Below, in pieces: positions 30,223-32,413 of a stretch of DNA of 32,413 bases (position 1 is the first letter of the stretch; each line of letters opens with the position of its first letter). Under the pieces are notes generated by a model, which made no database searches, was not told the origin of the DNA, and saw only the letters and a program-made list of their open reading frames with translations. Origin of the DNA: Phycisphaerae bacterium (GTDB lineage Bacteria; Planctomycetota; Phycisphaerae; Sedimentisphaerales; UBA12454); assembly GCA_026386845.1 (NCBI GenBank), contig JAPLMW010000075.1, positions 1 through 32,413 on the forward strand, in the 5' to 3' direction. The translations under genes were made by a program, and so were the position numbers.

Positions 30223-30555
30223 ATGAAAAAGTTAATTACGATTTGTTTGGCAGCAGCGATGATTTTGGCAATTGGCGGCATGGCAAATGCCAATCAGATG
30301 CAGCCGCAATCATTTGACCCCTATGACTGGGACGTTTCGCTCAGCGACACTATCATTGCCGACATAACCGCGCTGGTCTGGGGGGCGCTGGGAATCGCTG
30401 CATTGTCGTTATCCAATCGCCGCAAACACCACCAGGAGCACATCGTGCACAATTGCAAACAGTATTTTTGCGAGGAAGAGGTGGATATATCCGCCTTGTC
30501 TGCCGTAGTTTCAGCAAAGGCGGATGAGTATGTATGTGAAGAAGTTAATTGTTAA
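30223..30555 (+). CDS. Small exported protein with repeat-encoded C-terminus
   Basis: The 110-aa protein starts with MKKLITICLAAAMILAIGGMA, a signal peptide nearly the same as those of the genes at 30604 and 32305. It has a hydrophobic stretch at about residues 47-63 (ADITALVWGALGIAALSL) followed by RRKHHQEH, which resembles the hydrophobic-plus-basic end of PEP-CTERM proteins without PEP. Beyond this it continues with a Cys/Glu-rich tail, CEEEV...YVCEEVNC, interrupted by SALSAVVSAKAD encoded by a palindrome. The tail may be an accidental read-through extension. I do not recognise the family. GGAGAAGC precedes the ATG. Confidence 0.6.
   Translation: MKKLITICLAAAMILAIGGMANANQMQPQSFDPYDWDVSLSDTIIADITALVWGALGIAALSLSNRRKHHQEHIVHNCKQYFCEEEVDISALSAVVSAKADEYVCEEVNC
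30489..30525. repeat. 37-base palindrome inside the 110-aa gene
   Basis: ATCCGCCTT (30489-30497) and AAGGCGGAT (30517-30525) are perfect 9-base arms, with CTG/CAG pairing possible in the loop. It is read in frame as ISALSAVVSAKAD. Confidence 0.75.
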
Positions 30556-30603
30556 TGGAAAGTATTTAGGAAATTTATGGAAATAAGGAAAGGAAAAACT
30601 CAA

Positions 30604-31323
30604 ATGAAAAAGTTAATTGCAATTTGTTTAGTTGTGCTGGTTATTGCCGCCGGCGTCCATGCTGGAGCGGTCTCAACAAGTACAAGTAAAGCTGGGATAG
30701 ATTGGGCATCGCTGACCATAACCAGAGATATTACGTGGGGTGATAAAGGCAGTGAATCGTACGCCTATGTAGAAGATGCTACCGGCTCTGATGAGGATCC
30801 CCAGAGTGAGTCGGAATGGACGGACACATCCGCTTCTGCCTCGATAGGCGATTCATACGGCGATGCTTATACCAGCGATGACTATTTATACGAAGAGGTG
30901 TATGCGATTGCAGAAACCACTACACTATGGGCATATGCTGAGGCCTATGCATATCGCGATGGTCATTTCACTGCAACTTCGGATGGATGGGTAGAAATTT
31001 CAGCCGATTACGAACTCTGGCAGGAACTACTTACAGATTGTGAAGGCGAATTCCCTTGGACATCTGGTTATGCAGGAGCAGAGTTATGGCTAACGAACGA
31101 TTCCACGTCTGAGGGGGACGAAGACATAGCAGAACTTGAAATTACTGTGTGTGGGATGGATACTCTGGACGGCACATTGATGGTAGAAATGTATTTTGCC
31201 GAAGGGGACGCAGGGTATTTTGGGGTTGGTGTATACAACGAAGCATCCGTGCAAATCCCTGAGCCTGCAACAATTGCAATTCTCGGCCTTGGCGCTTTGA
31301 GTCTCATTCGCAGAAAAAAGTAA
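30604..31323 (+). CDS. Acidic PEP-CTERM secreted protein
   Basis: From ATG 30604 (GGAAAGGA upstream; ATG 30577 is in frame but lacks a signal-like N-terminus) the protein is 239 aa. Signal peptide MKKLIAICLVVLVIAAGVHA is followed by a very acidic, Tyr/Ser/Ala-rich body (SESYAYVEDATGSDEDPQ). It ends with IPEPATIAILGLGA and a LIRRKK tail that is identical in amino acids to that of the 31478 gene. No catalytic motif is seen. The high acidity and Tyr content suit a surface or matrix protein, which is inference. Confidence 0.85.
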   Translation: MKKLIAICLVVLVIAAGVHAGAVSTSTSKAGIDWASLTITRDITWGDKGSESYAYVEDATGSDEDPQSESEWTDTSASASIGDSYGDAYTSDDYLYEEVYAIAETTTLWAYAEAYAYRDGHFTATSDGWVEISADYELWQELLTDCEGEFPWTSGYAGAELWLTNDSTSEGDEDIAELEITVCGMDTLDGTLMVEMYFAEGDAGYFGVGVYNEASVQIPEPATIAILGLGALSLIRRKK

Positions 31324-31424
31324 GGGACGGAGTTAACCCACAGGATGGGTATAAACAAAGGAGTTTAAGAAGAATAGTGATGAAGTGATGCATAAGAAAA
31401 GACAGTGATTGGAACTATACGGTA

Positions 31425-31445
31425 AGAGGGCTCAGTTGGCCCTCT
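31425..31445. other. Stem-loop before the last PEP-CTERM gene
   Basis: AGAGGGC-TCAGTTG-GCCCTCT is a perfect 7-bp stem followed by an A-run on the plus strand. As a terminator it would work only on the minus strand; as a leader hairpin it lies 32 bases before the ATG at 31478. Confidence 0.5.
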
Positions 31446-31477
31446 AAAAAAAACGAAACAGCAAACGGAGAAAGGTA

Positions 31478-32236
31478 ATGAAGAAAAGAAAATTAAAGAT
31501 AAATAGAGCGGTGCAAATTTTTGCAGCAGTTGTTTTGCTCGGTGTTATACTGACTTCGACAGCAAGTGCGACAATTCTCGGCACTGCAAACATCCAGAAT
31601 CACAATAACAGTCTTTCTGACCAAGGCCAGCTCTGGGGCGGCGGCCTTAACGGCGGGACCTATTACACGGGCATCTATTCGTGGACTAATATGGGCGGCA
31701 CCGGTTTGTTGGGTGCGCTGGTTCCGAATTGGGGCTTTTGTATCGAACTGACTCAGGGTGCCTATAATGGCACAGTAGATATCCTTCCCCTGGAAGAAGC
31801 GCCTTTGCCGGTTCAGTATGGCACACCTATGGGAACCAAAGCCGACTATATTCGCGAGCTTTGGGGCAGACATTTTGACCCCAACTGGGTCACCAACCCA
31901 ACTACTACAAATAAACGACTGGCGGAAGCCTTCGGCGCTGCCGTATGGGAGATTGTTTACGAAACCAACACCGGCGCCACTGCGTGGGACGTTACCACTA
32001 AACCCACTGGTACAGGTTTCCGTGCTACCATCGAACAGGCTGCTACAGCCAATACCTGGCTTGACGGGTTGAACGGCGACGAAGACTATTTTGATTTGAA
32101 CCTTGTCGCAACCAGCACAATCTACGGTCAGGACTACTTAGTTCGACTGCCGACACCACCTCTACCGATTCCTGAGCCGGCAACGATTGCAATTCTTGGT
32201 CTTGGCGCTTTGAGTCTCATTCGTAGAAAAAAATAA
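31478..32236 (+). CDS. PEP-CTERM secreted protein, possibly with a thioester-type domain
   Basis: The 252-aa protein has a basic N-terminus and signal peptide (cleavage near ASA), preceded by GGAGAAAGG. The body contains NWGFCIELTQG and, further on, AEAFGAAVWEIVYET, a pair that resembles the Cys and the WE region of thioester-forming adhesion domains. The Gln expected before the WEI segment is not obvious, so thioester formation is doubtful. It ends with IPEPATIAILGLGA and LIRRKK, shared with the gene at 30604. It is predicted to be exported and processed by an exosortase encoded elsewhere. Confidence 0.85.
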   Translation: MKKRKLKINRAVQIFAAVVLLGVILTSTASATILGTANIQNHNNSLSDQGQLWGGGLNGGTYYTGIYSWTNMGGTGLLGALVPNWGFCIELTQGAYNGTVDILPLEEAPLPVQYGTPMGTKADYIRELWGRHFDPNWVTNPTTTNKRLAEAFGAAVWEIVYETNTGATAWDVTTKPTGTGFRATIEQAATANTWLDGLNGDEDYFDLNLVATSTIYGQDYLVRLPTPPLPIPEPATIAILGLGALSLIRRKK

Positions 32237-32304
32237 AGAAGAAGTAAAACTGCTTTGTGCAGATAAAAAAATAAAAAAGTAAAAATTTAATTTGGAGAAG
32301 AATT

Positions 32305-32413
32305 ATGAAGAAGTTAATTACAATTTGTTTAGTAGTATTTTTTGCAATTAATGCGAATGCGGTTATGATTACGCACACGCACTCGCAGGGTATTGGAAGT
32401 TATGACGTCTCGT
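32305..32413 (+). CDS. Exported protein, 5' end only
   Basis: ATG 32305 follows TTGGAGAAGAATT. The 36 codons visible begin MKKLITICLVVFFAINANA, a signal peptide matching those of the genes at 30223 and 30604, then VMITHTHSQGIGSYDVS. The gene continues beyond the window. By position it is probably another PEP-CTERM-type protein, but its C-terminus is not visible. Confidence 0.7.
   Translation, partial: MKKLITICLVVFFAINANAVMITHTHSQGIGSYDVS

Overview
The window looks like a chromosomal segment of a planctomycete, most likely class Phycisphaerae. This is inferred from a run of PEP-CTERM secreted proteins, a LamG/dockerin-like protein tail, a greatly enlarged SecA, a stand-alone terminase-like gene, and moderate GC with AT-rich gene gaps. 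No rRNA, tRNA, CRISPR array or insertion sequence with a transposase was seen.

Layout. 1-455 is the 3' end of a secreted LamG/dockerin-like protein. 618-1952 is an orphan phage-terminase-like ATPase/nuclease whose 5' end looks frameshifted. 2009-2480 is a small exported protein on the minus strand with a good promoter and a foldable leader. 2580-5374 (minus) is pcm-recG. 5434-9555 (plus) is a tight lipoprotein-bioA-bioD-nadB operon for biotin and NAD synthesis. 9552-10991 (minus) is a MATE exporter. 11043-15176 (plus) is an HI0933-type flavoprotein, a thioredoxin-dependent arsenate reductase, a membrane-anchored unknown and thioredoxin reductase, a plausible redox/arsenate group. Then come citrate synthase (minus), secA (plus), a phosphodiesterase-like exported protein, an unknown cytoplasmic protein with tyrS, dtd (all minus), and a single-domain response regulator (plus). 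From about 24.9 kb to the end is an accessory region of secreted proteins, six with a clear PEP-CTERM tail (one an ice-binding DUF3494 protein), separated by long leaders and palindromes. No exosortase gene is present, so anchoring enzymes must lie elsewhere.

The most unusual signal is a set of short palindromic elements sitting inside protein-coding genes in frame, like the Rickettsia palindromic elements. A 69-bp element occurs in the HI0933-type flavoprotein and in dtd, and a different 46-bp element in pcm and in dtd. Removing both from dtd leaves a protein of normal size. A third palindrome encodes part of the C-terminus of a 110-residue exported protein. A small hairpin interrupts one of two otherwise matching leaders, giving an occupied/empty comparison inside the window. 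Other oddities are a bioA lacking about 60 codons that should carry the cofactor-binding Asp motif, a similar apparent deletion of the nucleophile region in the phosphodiesterase-like protein, and a SecA whose helical wing element appears repeated about five times. The PEP-CTERM leaders share a repeated RNA-like module, including a 20-base exact match.
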